DNA from: Massilia sp. UBA2604
GTDB taxonomy: Bacteria > Pseudomonadota > Gammaproteobacteria > Burkholderiales > Burkholderiaceae_D
Direction of reading: 5' to 3'
DNA length: 22,271 nucleotides
Assembly (NCBI GenBank): GCA_002339265.1
Contig: DDKG01000331.1
Span: forward strand, 1-22,271
In this document: positions 8,002 through 15,311 of the stretch, piece by piece
Layout of the letters: each line of letters opens with the position of its first letter
Position numbering within the stretch: the first letter of the stretch is position 1
The notes under the pieces: generated by a model
Told to the model about the DNA's origin: nothing
Databases searched by the model: none
Seen by the model: the letters and a program-made list of their open reading frames with translations, nothing else
Made by a program: the position numbers and the translations under genes

Positions 8002-9504
8002 TCAGTCTTCCTGGAACGCCTCTTCGCGCTTCTTGCGCAGCGACGGCAGCAGCACGACAATCATCGCCGCCGCGGCCAGGCCCAGCATCACGCCCGAGAT
8101 CGGACGCTCGATGAACACCATCGGGTCGCTGCGCGACAGCAGCAGTGCGCGGCGCAGGTACTCTTCCATCATCGGGCCGATGATGAAGCCGAGCAGCATC
8201 GGCGCCGGCTCCAGTTCCAGCTTGGCGCACAGGTAGCCGAGCAGGCCGAAGATTGCCATCAGGTAGACGTCGAAGGTGCTGTTGTTCAGGCTGAACACAC
8301 CGATCGCGCAGAACAGCAGGATGGCCGGATACAGCATCTGGTACGGGACCATGATCATGCGCACCCAGATGCCGATCAGCGGCAGGTTCAGCACCACCAG
8401 GAACAGGTTACCGATCCACATCGAGACGATCAGGCCCCAGAACAGGCCTGGCTGCTCGGTCATCACGGCCGGACCCGGCTGGATGCCCTGGATGATCATC
8501 GCGCCGATCATCAGCGCCATCACCGGGTTCGACGGGATGCCGAGGGTCAGCATCGGGATGAACGAGGTCTGGGCGCCGGCGTTGTTCGCCGCTTCCGGCG
8601 CCGCGACGCCTTCGATCGCACCCTTGCCGAACTGCGCCGAATTCTTCGAGACCTTCTTCTCCAGCGAGTACGAGGCGAACGAGGCCAGCATGGCGCCGCC
8701 GCCCGGCAGGATGCCCAGCACCGAGCCGAGGCCGGTCGCGCGCAGCACCGGGGCGATGATGCGCTTGAAGTCGTCCTTGCTCAGCATCAGGCCCTGCACC
8801 TTCTTCATGACGAGGTTGCGGCTTTCGTCGTGCTCCAGGTTGCGGATGATTTCGCCGATGCCGAACATGCCCATCGCCACGATGACGAAGTTGATGCCGT
8901 CCGCCAGTTCGGGCAGGTCGAAGGTGTAGCGCGCCGCGCCCGAGTTGACGTCGGTGCCGACCACGCCCAGCAGCAGGCCGAGCAGCACCATGCCGATCGC
9001 CTTGAGCAGCGAGCCGCTGGCCAGGACCACCGAGGCGACCAGGCCGAGCACCATCAGCGAGAAGTATTCGGCCGGGCCGAATTCGAGCGCCATGTCGGCC
9101 AGCGGCGGCGCGGCCAGGGCCAGCAGGACGGTGGCGACCGAGCCGGCGAAGAACGAGGCGATGGCCGCCGTGGCCAGCGCCTTGCCGGCCTGGCCGTTGC
9201 GCGCCATCTGGTAGCCATCCAGGGCTGTCACCACCGAGGATGATTCGCCCGGCAGGTTGACCAGGATCGCGGTGGTCGAGCCGCCGTACTGGGCGCCATA
9301 GTAGATACCGGCCAGCATGATCAACGCCGATTCCGGCGGCAGGCCGAAAGTGGCCGGCAGCAGCATGGCGATGGTGGCGACCGGGCCCAGGCCCGGCAGC
9401 ACGCCGACGGCGGTGCCGACGAACACGCCGATCAGGCAGTAGAGCAGGTTCTGGAGGGTGAGGGCCGTTTCGAGGCCGAGTGCGAGATTGCTGAAGATTT
9501 CCAT
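8002..9504 (-). CDS. tctA: Tripartite tricarboxylate transporter, large membrane subunit TctA
   Basis: This is the large permease subunit of a secondary, binding-protein-dependent uptake system. The 500-residue protein has the expected length and about 12 membrane segments. Family signatures near the N-terminus are GVLPGLGPVATIAMLLP and YYGAQYGGSTTAILVNLPGE, both characteristic of TctA. A second copy of the glycine-rich pattern, LGILPGGGAMLASFASYSLE, appears mid-protein. The frame begins at 9534, but ATG 9504 is chosen. It starts the conserved MEIFSNLALGLETAL, is preceded by GGAG, and lies 4 bp after the tctB stop. It is the last gene of tctC-tctB-tctA and is followed by a strong terminator. 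The cargo is set by TctC and is likely a carboxylate. Confidence 0.96.
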   Translation of the reverse strand: MEIFSNLALGLETALTLQNLLYCLIGVFVGTAVGVLPGLGPVATIAMLLPATFGLPPESALIMLAGIYYGAQYGGSTTAILVNLPGESSSVVTALDGYQMARNGQAGKALATAAIASFFAGSVATVLLALAAPPLADMALEFGPAEYFSLMVLGLVASVVLASGSLLKAIGMVLLGLLLGVVGTDVNSGAARYTFDLPELADGINFVIVAMGMFGIGEIIRNLEHDESRNLVMKKVQGLMLSKDDFKRIIAPVLRATGLGSVLGILPGGGAMLASFASYSLEKKVSKNSAQFGKGAIEGVAAPEAANNAGAQTSFIPMLTLGIPSNPVMALMIGAMIIQGIQPGPAVMTEQPGLFWGLIVSMWIGNLFLVVLNLPLIGIWVRMIMVPYQMLYPAILLFCAIGVFSLNNSTFDVYLMAIFGLLGYLCAKLELEPAPMLLGFIIGPMMEEYLRRALLLSRSDPMVFIERPISGVMLGLAAAAMIVVLLPSLRKKREEAFQED

Positions 9505-9508
9505 GTAA

Positions 9509-9973
9509 TTATGCTCCACCGAACCAGGGACCAAACATGGGCATCGGCAAGCCGAGCAGCTTGACGAACAGGCCCACCGCGAACAGCGCCGCGCCGATCG
9601 CCAGCGCGATCGACTTGGCCAGGTTGAATTTCTGGCCGGCGTAGGAGCTGATCATGATCAGCACCAGGGTCGCGGGGATCAGGCCGGCGTCGCGCACCAG
9701 GAAGCCGAACAGCAGCACGGCGACCAGCACCAGGAGCAGCTCGCGCCAGTACAGGCGGCCGATCGGTTCGCCCTGGCGGAAGAAGGAGCGGATCAGCGAA
9801 GCGGCGCCGACCAGCGCCAGCAGGCCGCCGAGCACGGAAGGGAAGTAGGCCGGGCCCATGCGTCCGGCCGTGCCCATTTCATAGTCCTGGCCGATGACGA
9901 TGGCGGATAGGCCAAAGAAGAGAAAAACGATGCCACTCCAAAAATCCTTTGGGTGGCGTATGAATGCTGGCAC
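9509..9973 (-). CDS. tctB: Tripartite tricarboxylate transporter, small membrane subunit TctB
   Basis: This is the small membrane subunit that pairs with TctA. The 154-residue protein has four predicted membrane segments: about residues 11-28, 46-62, 79-110 (possibly two) and 121-143. The family pattern MGPAYFPSVLGGLLALVGA follows the first helix, as in TctB proteins where GPxxFP precedes helix 2. The start codon is GTG at 9973, preceded by AGGGGA at suitable spacing; no ATG start gives the conserved N-terminus. The gene sits between tctC and tctA, 4 bp from tctA and 143 bp from tctC. The long tctC-tctB gap holds a hairpin that may lower tctBA expression relative to the binding protein. Confidence 0.92.
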   Translation of the reverse strand: MPAFIRHPKDFWSGIVFLFFGLSAIVIGQDYEMGTAGRMGPAYFPSVLGGLLALVGAASLIRSFFRQGEPIGRLYWRELLLVLVAVLLFGFLVRDAGLIPATLVLIMISSYAGQKFNLAKSIALAIGAALFAVGLFVKLLGLPMPMFGPWFGGA

Positions 9974-10060
9974 GTGGTGGTCCCCTTTTCTTGTGATGCA
10001 AATGCGGTGTTACAGATGCAGTGGTTCGAAGTATGTTTCAGCTACGGGTGCTACAGGTAC

Positions 10061-10096
10061 AACAAAACGCACCGTCCCGGAAATCCAGCACGGTGC
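10061..10096 (-). terminator. Hairpin with T-rich tail between tctC and tctB (partial terminator)
   Basis: Arms GCACCGT (10069-10075) and ACGGTGC (10090-10096) enclose a 14-base loop. On the minus strand they are followed by a T-rich stretch, TTTTGTT (complement of 10061-10067). It lies about 20 bp past the tctC stop, inside the 143-bp gap before tctB. Such a weak terminator or 3' stabilising hairpin would let the periplasmic binding protein be made in excess over the membrane subunits. The T-run is interrupted, so complete termination is unlikely. Confidence 0.55.
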
Positions 10097-10116
10097 GCGA
10101 ATTCAGATGCTCATGC

Positions 10117-11091
10117 TCAGTCGGCGAAAGCGCCGGCCTTCTTGATGATCGGGCCCCACAGGTCGATCTGCTGCTTGAGGTGGGTGCGCAGCGCTTCCGG
10201 CGTCGCCTGGTTGGTCGGCACCGGTTCGGTGCCCAGGTCGTTGAAGCGCTTGATCACGTTCGGATCGCGCAGCGAGGCGCGCAGGGCGCTGGCCAGCGCG
10301 TCCACGACCGGCTTCGGCGTGCCTTTCGGCGCGTACAGGCCGTGCCAGACGCCGACTTCGAAGTTCGGCAGCGCGCCGGATGCCAGCGTCGGCAGGTTCG
10401 GCAGCGACGGCACGACGGTCTTGGTGGTCACGCCATAGGCCTTGATCTTGCCGCTCTTGATCTGGCTGGTGGTGTTGGTGGTCTGGTCGCACATGAAGTC
10501 CACCTGGCCGCCCAGCAGGTCGTTCATCGCCGGGCCGGTGCCCTTGTAGGGAACGGTGGTCAGCTCGACGCCCATCGCGGTCTGCAGCAGCATGCCGCAC
10601 AGGTGCGAAGCCGAACCCAGGCCGGCGTGGGCATAGGTGACCTTGTCCTTGTTGGCCTTGACGTAGGTGATCAGCTCTTTCATGTCCTTGGCCGGGAAGT
10701 TGCCGCGGGCGACGACGGTCATCGGCACGTCGGTGATCAGGCCGATCGGCTCGAAGCTGTCGATCGCGTTGTACGGCAGCTTGCGGTACAGGGCGGGCGC
10801 GGTCGACTGGCCGATGTGGTGCAGGAACAGGGTATATCCGTCTGGTGCAGCTTTCGCCGCGCGCGCCGCGCCGATGGTGCCGCCGGCGCCGCCGACGTTC
10901 TCGATGATGATCTGCTGCTTGAGCGTGTTGCCCATCGACTGGGCGACCAGGCGCGCCACGGTGTCGGTCGGGCCGCCAGCCGCGAACGGCACGATCATGG
11001 TGATGGTCTTGTTGGGGTAGTTCTGGGCCTGGGCCAGGCCGCTGCCGAAGGCAGCCAGGCACGCGACAGCGCACAGCATCTTGAGCTTCAT
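10117..11091 (-). CDS. tctC: Bug-family periplasmic substrate-binding protein TctC
   Basis: This is the periplasmic solute receptor for the TctAB transporter. The 324-residue protein opens with a Sec signal peptide (MKLKMLCAVACLAAFGSGLAQA) cut after residue 22. It then has the family landmarks YPNKTITMIVPFAAGGPTD, the beta-strand and ligand loop that bind a carboxylate, and GGAGGTIGAARAAKAAPDGY, followed by PYKGTGPAMNDLLGGQVDFM. The length matches Bug proteins (about 320-330). ATG 11091 has GAGGA eight bases upstream. Family members bind small carboxylates such as citrate, amino acids, nicotinate or aromatic acids; the ligand here is not identifiable. The gene heads the tctCBA operon, and the molybdenum hydroxylase operon ends just upstream of its promoter. 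Confidence 0.95.
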   Translation of the reverse strand: MKLKMLCAVACLAAFGSGLAQAQNYPNKTITMIVPFAAGGPTDTVARLVAQSMGNTLKQQIIIENVGGAGGTIGAARAAKAAPDGYTLFLHHIGQSTAPALYRKLPYNAIDSFEPIGLITDVPMTVVARGNFPAKDMKELITYVKANKDKVTYAHAGLGSASHLCGMLLQTAMGVELTTVPYKGTGPAMNDLLGGQVDFMCDQTTNTTSQIKSGKIKAYGVTTKTVVPSLPNLPTLASGALPNFEVGVWHGLYAPKGTPKPVVDALASALRASLRDPNVIKRFNDLGTEPVPTNQATPEALRTHLKQQIDLWGPIIKKAGAFAD

Positions 11092-11135
11092 GTTTGTCGT
11101 CCTCGTTATCTCGTTCTTGGTATGGGATGGCGGCC

Positions 11136-11231
11136 CGCACCTTTGTGGTGCGTTGCTGCGCTCTAGCGTTGTCTTACGCAGCTAGGGTTGTACCAGTAAA
11201 CATATTGATATGCAACTACGTGGAACTACGT
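11136..11231 (-). promoter_or_regulatory. tctC promoter region with tandem repeats and leader hairpin
   Basis: Reading the minus strand, TTGCAT (11215-11210) and TACAAC (11192-11187) are separated by 17 bp and would start transcription near 11180, about 89 nt before tctC. The octamer AACTACGT occurs twice on the plus strand (11214-11221 and 11224-11231), exactly 10 bp apart, next to and partly overlapping the -35. A CATAT-N2-ATATG dyad lies at 11201-11212, in the promoter spacer. In the leader, CGCACC (11136-11141) and GGTGCG (11147-11152) can form a small hairpin. The rest of the 257-bp gap holds no gene. The promoter match is moderate. Confidence 0.45.
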
Positions 11232-11290
11232 ATGTCGCATGGGTGTGACGAGGGTCGGCAAAAGCGGCATGCTGCAAGACGAAAAGTCGA

Positions 11291-11324
11291 AAATGAAAAC
11301 GCCGACGGCGGGCACCGTCGGCGT
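11291..11324 (-). terminator. Rho-independent terminator of the molybdenum hydroxylase operon
   Basis: A perfect 10-bp stem, ACGCCGACGG (11299-11308) with CCGTCGGCGT (11315-11324), encloses a 6-base loop. On the minus strand it is followed by TTTTCATTTTC. It lies 25 bp after the stop of the Mo-subunit gene and separates this operon from tctCBA. Confidence 0.88.
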
Positions 11325-11348
11325 CTTGAGATCGCCGTGGGAACCGGC

Positions 11349-13661
11349 TTAAACCGGTGGGGTCACCGGCAGTTCGCGGTCGCCCAGCAGCAGCTTGGCA
11401 GGGGTCATCGGTGTGGTGCGCAGGCGCTTGCCGGTCGCGTGGAAGATCGCGTTCGACACCGCCGCCGCCACGCCCACGATGCCGATCTCGCCCACGCCCT
11501 TGGCGCCGAGCTGCTTGCTCACGATGCGGTCGTCCTCCTCCACGAAGATCACGTCGATGTCGTGGATGTCTGCGTTCGCCGCCACGTGGTATTCGGCGTA
11601 GTTGTGGTTCATGAAGCGCCCGTACTTTTCATCGGTATGGGTCTCCTCATGCAGGGCCTGGCTGATGCCCCACACCACGCCGCCGCTGATCTGGCTGGTC
11701 GCGGTCTTGGCGCTGATGATGCGCCCGGCCGCGATCGCGCTCACCACGCGGGTCACGCGCACCATGCCCAGCTTTTCGTTGACGCGCACTTCGCAGAATA
11801 CGGCCGAGTGCACCGCGCGGGCATACTTGCGCTGCTTGAGCATCTGCGGCGTCATGAAGAATTTCTCTTCCAGGCGCTCCAGCTTGGCGTCGCGCAGCAC
11901 GGCGGTGAGTTCGACCCGCTGCGCCGGATCCTTCTTCAGGAAGACCGCGCCGTCGCCGAACTCCACGTCGCGCATGCGCGCCTTCGCCAGCGGCGAATCC
12001 TGCATCGCCGCCGCCATCTTGAGCAGCTGCTTCTTGAGCTTCTCGCAGGCGCCATGCACGCCCGAGCCGACCGTGGCCATGTGCGACGAGCCGCCTTCGA
12101 TCGGCGCCATCGGCAGGGTCGAGTCGCCCAGCTGGAAGGTCACCTGTTCCAGCGGCAGGCCAAGCTGTTCGGCGGCGACGATCGACATCGCGGTGTAGGT
12201 GCCGGTGCCGATATCGGTCGCCGCGCTGCTCACCACCAGGCGGCCGTCCGCGTGCAGCACGGCGGAGACGCGCGCCACCATCACCAGCGAATCCCAGATG
12301 CCGGTGGCCATGCCCCAGCCCACCAGCTCGTCGCCGTCGCGCATGGAACGGGGCTCCATCGGACGCTTGTCCCAGCCGAAGCGCTCGGCGCCCTGGCGGT
12401 AGCATTCGCGCAGTTCCTTGGTCGAGAACGGCTTTTCCTCCATCGGCGAGACGTCGGTGTAGTTCTTCAGGCGCAGGGCCAGCGGGTCCATCTTGAGCTC
12501 GTACGCCAGCTCGTCCATCGCTACTTCGAGCGCGTGCACGCCATGGGCGGCGCCGGGCGCGCGCATGTCCAGTGGGGTGAAGCGGTCGTGCGCCACCACC
12601 TGGTAGCCCAGCTTGACGTCCGGGCAGGCATACAGCTGGCCGGACCAGTTGACGATCACTTCCACATAGTCCTCGAGGCGCGAGGTCTCCTGGATCGCCT
12701 CATGCCAGATGGCCTTGAGCGTGCCGTCATGGTCGGCGCCGAGGCGGAGGCGGTGCCAGGTCTCGGGACGATGGCCGAAGCTGAACATCTGCTGGCGCGT
12801 GAGCACCACGCGCACCGAGCGCTTCAGCTGCAGCGCGCCCATCACGGCCAGCGGCAGCTGGTATTGCGGACGCAGGCCGGAGCCGAAGGCGCCGCCCACG
12901 TAGGGGTTGCGCACCGTGACCTTGTCCTTCGAGATGCCGAAGCCGTGCGAAACGTACCAGCGGCTGTTCTGCGAGCTTTGCGTCTTGTCGTAGATGGTCA
13001 GGTGGCCGTCCTCGCCGTAGATCACGGTGGAGGCGAACATCTCCATCGGATTGTGGTGCTCGACGCCGTTGTAGTACTGCGAGTCGATCTTGACCGGGGC
13101 ATTGGCGAAGGCCTTTTCGCCGTCGCCGGTGTCGCTGGGCGGCGTGAAGCCGGCCTTCATCTTCCTCGGTTCATAGGCTTCATCCAGGCGCTCGAGGTGG
13201 TTCGTTTCGTGCTCTTCGACGTCGTAGTGCACCCGCACCAGCTGGGCTGCGTAACGCGCCGCCTCGAAGGTGTCGGCGATCACCAGGGCGACCGGCTGGC
13301 CGCTGTAGAAGATCTCGTCCGAGAACAAGGGCCTGAACGGCGAGCCGGCCGGCGCCGTCATGTCCTTCCAGGCGATGTCGAAGGAGCGCATCTTGGGGCG
13401 GTTCTCGTGGGTCATCACGGAAATCACGCCATGCGCGGTGAGGGCGTCGACGGTGTCGATGCGGGTGATGCGGCCCTTGGCCACGGTGCTGCTGACCAAC
13501 ACGCCGTAGCACAGGTCGGGGGCGAACACCTCGGCCGCGTACTGGGCCTGGCCGGTGACTTTGGCGCGGCCGTCCACGCGCGAGACGGCCATGCCGCTCT
13601 TGACGCGGCCGGTGCCGGCCGGCGCGCTCGGGGCGCGCAGTTCTGGAATCAGGTCGGTCAT
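11349..13661 (-). CDS. Xanthine dehydrogenase-family molybdenum-binding subunit (PaoC/YagR-like)
   Basis: This is the catalytic subunit of a three-subunit molybdenum hydroxylase that oxidises an aldehyde or a heterocycle with water as oxygen donor. The 770-residue protein has the a/b hammerhead domain (about 25-155, DGRAKVTGQAQYAAEV) and the cofactor-binding domain. Landmarks are EHHNPMEMFAS (201-211), VGGAFGSGL (255-263, dinucleotide binding), DMRAPG with R367, and GAKGVGEIGIVG holding the catalytic base E725. The EHHNPMEM motif and length resemble PaoC/YagR aldehyde oxidoreductases more than true xanthine dehydrogenases. ATG 13661 overlaps the FAD-subunit stop by 4 bp and has AGGGAG seven bases upstream. 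It is last in its operon. Substrate specificity cannot be read from sequence alone. Confidence 0.93.
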   Translation of the reverse strand: MTDLIPELRAPSAPAGTGRVKSGMAVSRVDGRAKVTGQAQYAAEVFAPDLCYGVLVSSTVAKGRITRIDTVDALTAHGVISVMTHENRPKMRSFDIAWKDMTAPAGSPFRPLFSDEIFYSGQPVALVIADTFEAARYAAQLVRVHYDVEEHETNHLERLDEAYEPRKMKAGFTPPSDTGDGEKAFANAPVKIDSQYYNGVEHHNPMEMFASTVIYGEDGHLTIYDKTQSSQNSRWYVSHGFGISKDKVTVRNPYVGGAFGSGLRPQYQLPLAVMGALQLKRSVRVVLTRQQMFSFGHRPETWHRLRLGADHDGTLKAIWHEAIQETSRLEDYVEVIVNWSGQLYACPDVKLGYQVVAHDRFTPLDMRAPGAAHGVHALEVAMDELAYELKMDPLALRLKNYTDVSPMEEKPFSTKELRECYRQGAERFGWDKRPMEPRSMRDGDELVGWGMATGIWDSLVMVARVSAVLHADGRLVVSSAATDIGTGTYTAMSIVAAEQLGLPLEQVTFQLGDSTLPMAPIEGGSSHMATVGSGVHGACEKLKKQLLKMAAAMQDSPLAKARMRDVEFGDGAVFLKKDPAQRVELTAVLRDAKLERLEEKFFMTPQMLKQRKYARAVHSAVFCEVRVNEKLGMVRVTRVVSAIAAGRIISAKTATSQISGGVVWGISQALHEETHTDEKYGRFMNHNYAEYHVAANADIHDIDVIFVEEDDRIVSKQLGAKGVGEIGIVGVAAAVSNAIFHATGKRLRTTPMTPAKLLLGDRELPVTPPV

Positions 13662-14689
13662 GCGTTATCTCCCTTTGCTGCCTGGCCGCCGCTGGCGAGG
13701 TCGGTGCCCCTGGCGGCGGTAGTCAAGGCCTGGACGATGGCGTTCTTTGCCAGGACCAGCTTGAAGTCGTTGTGGCCGTAGCCGCGCGCACCTTGCAGAA
13801 TGATGTCGGCCACGGCGGCGAAGGCTTCCTCGCCGGCCGGCTTGCCCACCAGTTGCTCCTCGGCGGCTTCGACTCGCCACGGCTTGTGGGCGACGCCGCC
13901 CAGCGCGATGCGCGCCGCCTTGATCGCGCCGCCGGCGTCGAGGTCGAGGGCGGCCGCGACCGACACGAGAGCGAAGGCATAGGACAGGCGGTCGCGCACC
14001 TTGATGTAGGCGCTGTGGGCGATGAAGCGGTCGGCCTGCGGCACGGTGATGTGGGTGATCAGTTCACCCGGCTGCAGCGTGTTGTCGATCTCGGGACGGT
14101 CTTCCGGCAGGCGGTGGAAGTCGGCAAACGGGATCTGCCGCTTGCCGCTGCCGGACTGCACGTGCACGGTCGCGTCCAGCGCGCGCAGGGCCACGCACAT
14201 ATCGGATGGGTGGGTCGCAATGCAGGCGTCGCTCGTGCCGAGAATCGCGTGCTGGCGGTTGACGCCATCCTTTGCAGGGCAGCCGGTGCCGGGCTCGCGC
14301 TTGTTGCAGGCGGTGCCGACGTCATAGAAGTAGACGCAGCGGGTGCGCTGCATCAGGTTGCCGCCATTGCTCGCCATATTGCGCAACTGGGGCGAGGCGC
14401 CGGCCAGGATCGCGCTCGACAGCAGCGGGAATTTCTGTCGCACGAGCGGGTTGTAGGCCGTGTCGGCGTTGCGGGCGAGGGCGCCCAGCAGCAGGCCGCC
14501 GTCTTCCTGAAGTGCTACCTGATCCAGGTCGAGGCCGTTGATGTCGACCAGCTGCGAAGGACGCATCACGCCTTCCTTCATCAGGTCGAGCAGGTTGGTG
14601 CCGCCTGCGATCGGGCGCGCTTCGCCGGAGGCCAGGGCCGCCAGCACGCCGTCGAGGTCCTTCGATTGGGTGAAGGTGAATGGATTCAT
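13658..14689 (-). CDS. FAD-binding subunit of the molybdenum hydroxylase, with extra Fe-S cysteine insertion (PaoB/YagS-like)
   Basis: This subunit passes electrons from the Fe-S clusters to FAD and then to an acceptor. The 343-residue protein has the two FAD motifs of the family: PIAGGTNLLDLMKEGV (26-41) and QLRNMASNGGNLMQRTRC (101-118). Next comes a cysteine-rich insertion, RCVYFYDVGTACNKREPG, with C118, C128, C137, C156 and C165. E. coli PaoB is known to carry a [4Fe-4S] cluster in the equivalent insertion, so one is expected here. The CO-dehydrogenase flavoprotein C-terminal domain covers about 220-325. It overlaps both neighbours by 4 bp (ATGA), so the three subunits are translationally coupled. 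Confidence 0.93.
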   Translation of the reverse strand: MNPFTFTQSKDLDGVLAALASGEARPIAGGTNLLDLMKEGVMRPSQLVDINGLDLDQVALQEDGGLLLGALARNADTAYNPLVRQKFPLLSSAILAGASPQLRNMASNGGNLMQRTRCVYFYDVGTACNKREPGTGCPAKDGVNRQHAILGTSDACIATHPSDMCVALRALDATVHVQSGSGKRQIPFADFHRLPEDRPEIDNTLQPGELITHITVPQADRFIAHSAYIKVRDRLSYAFALVSVAAALDLDAGGAIKAARIALGGVAHKPWRVEAAEEQLVGKPAGEEAFAAVADIILQGARGYGHNDFKLVLAKNAIVQALTTAARGTDLASGGQAAKGDNA

Positions 14690-15213
14690 GCGAGCACCGC
14701 CCCGGTCGTGAACGCGGGCTTGTCGCCGTTATCGTTCTTGCGCAGGTCCATGACCTGGATCACGGCGTCCGCGATCTGCGGATAGGCGCCGCAGCGGCAG
14801 ATATTGCCGCTCATGAGTTCGCGCACGTCGTCGCGCGAGGTGGCCTGGCCCTCGTTCATCAGGCCCACGGCCGAACACAGCTGTCCGGGGGTACAGTAAC
14901 CGCACTGGAAGGCGTCGCACTCGATGAAGGCTTGCTGGATCGGATGCAGGTCCTCGCCCTGGGCCAGGCCTTCGACCGTGGTGATCTCCTTGCCGTCTTG
15001 CATGACCGCCAGCGTCAGGCAGGAGTTGATGCGCTTGCCGTCCACCAGTACCGTGCATGCGCCGCATTGGCCCTGGTCGCAGCCCTTCTTGGTGCCGGTC
15101 ATGCCTGCGCGCTCGCGCAACAGGTCAAGCAAGGTCACCCAGGACTCGACATTGAATTCACGGTCCTGCCCGTTGATATGCAGGCGGACCGGATGCTTCT
15201 GGTGAAGTTCCAT
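14686..15213 (-). CDS. [2Fe-2S] subunit of the molybdenum hydroxylase (PaoA/YagT-like, no Tat signal)
   Basis: This small subunit carries two [2Fe-2S] clusters between the Mo site and FAD. The protein is 175 residues from ATG 15213 (177 from ATG 15219). The plant-ferredoxin-type cluster uses C45, C50, C53 and C65 in CDQGQCGACTVLVDGKRINSC. The second cluster uses C104 and C107 (QCGYCTPGQL) with C139 and C141 (GNICRCGAYP). GAGGGG upstream is correctly spaced for 15213 but nearly touches 15219, so the inner ATG is preferred. Unlike E. coli PaoA, there is no twin-arginine signal peptide; the protein begins directly at the ferredoxin fold, so the enzyme should stay in the cytoplasm. It is the first gene of the operon. 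Confidence 0.94.
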   Translation of the reverse strand: MELHQKHPVRLHINGQDREFNVESWVTLLDLLRERAGMTGTKKGCDQGQCGACTVLVDGKRINSCLTLAVMQDGKEITTVEGLAQGEDLHPIQQAFIECDAFQCGYCTPGQLCSAVGLMNEGQATSRDDVRELMSGNICRCGAYPQIADAVIQVMDLRKNDNGDKPAFTTGAVLA

Positions 15214-15270
15214 GGTCATTCCCCTCTATGAGAAGCCATGACCTTACCTGTGTAGCATGGGCGCCACGGT

Positions 15271-15285
15271 TAGGTGACGCACCTA
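15271..15285. promoter_or_regulatory. 15-bp dyad upstream of the molybdenum hydroxylase operon
   Basis: TAGGTG (15271-15276) and CACCTA (15280-15285) form a perfect inverted repeat with a 3-bp spacer, 58 bp upstream of the Fe-S subunit start. It lies in the 98-bp gap after purU, where no strong terminator is visible (only TGAGC/GCTCA arms around 15291-15314). It is a candidate operator for the operon; no regulator gene is next to it. Confidence 0.35.
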
Positions 15286-15311
15286 CTTCATGAGCTTACT
15301 TGTCTTTTTGC

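Noticed and set aside
6368..8230. 620-codon open frame on the minus strand
   Set aside because: It covers the TetR and MFS genes in antisense and crosses the tctA terminator; no domain is seen.
7270..9243. 657-codon open frame on the plus strand
   Set aside because: It runs through the end of the MFS gene and then antisense to tctA; low-complexity His/Gln/Asp-rich product.
10103..11140. 345-codon minus-strand frame overlapping tctC
   Set aside because: It is a shifted frame of tctC; only the other frame gives a signal peptide and Bug-family motifs.
11094..13781. 895-codon open frame on the plus strand
   Set aside because: It is antisense to the Mo-subunit gene over nearly its whole length, reads as low-complexity His/Arg/Ala/Val-rich sequence with no fold motifs, and arises from GC-rich third positions of the real gene.
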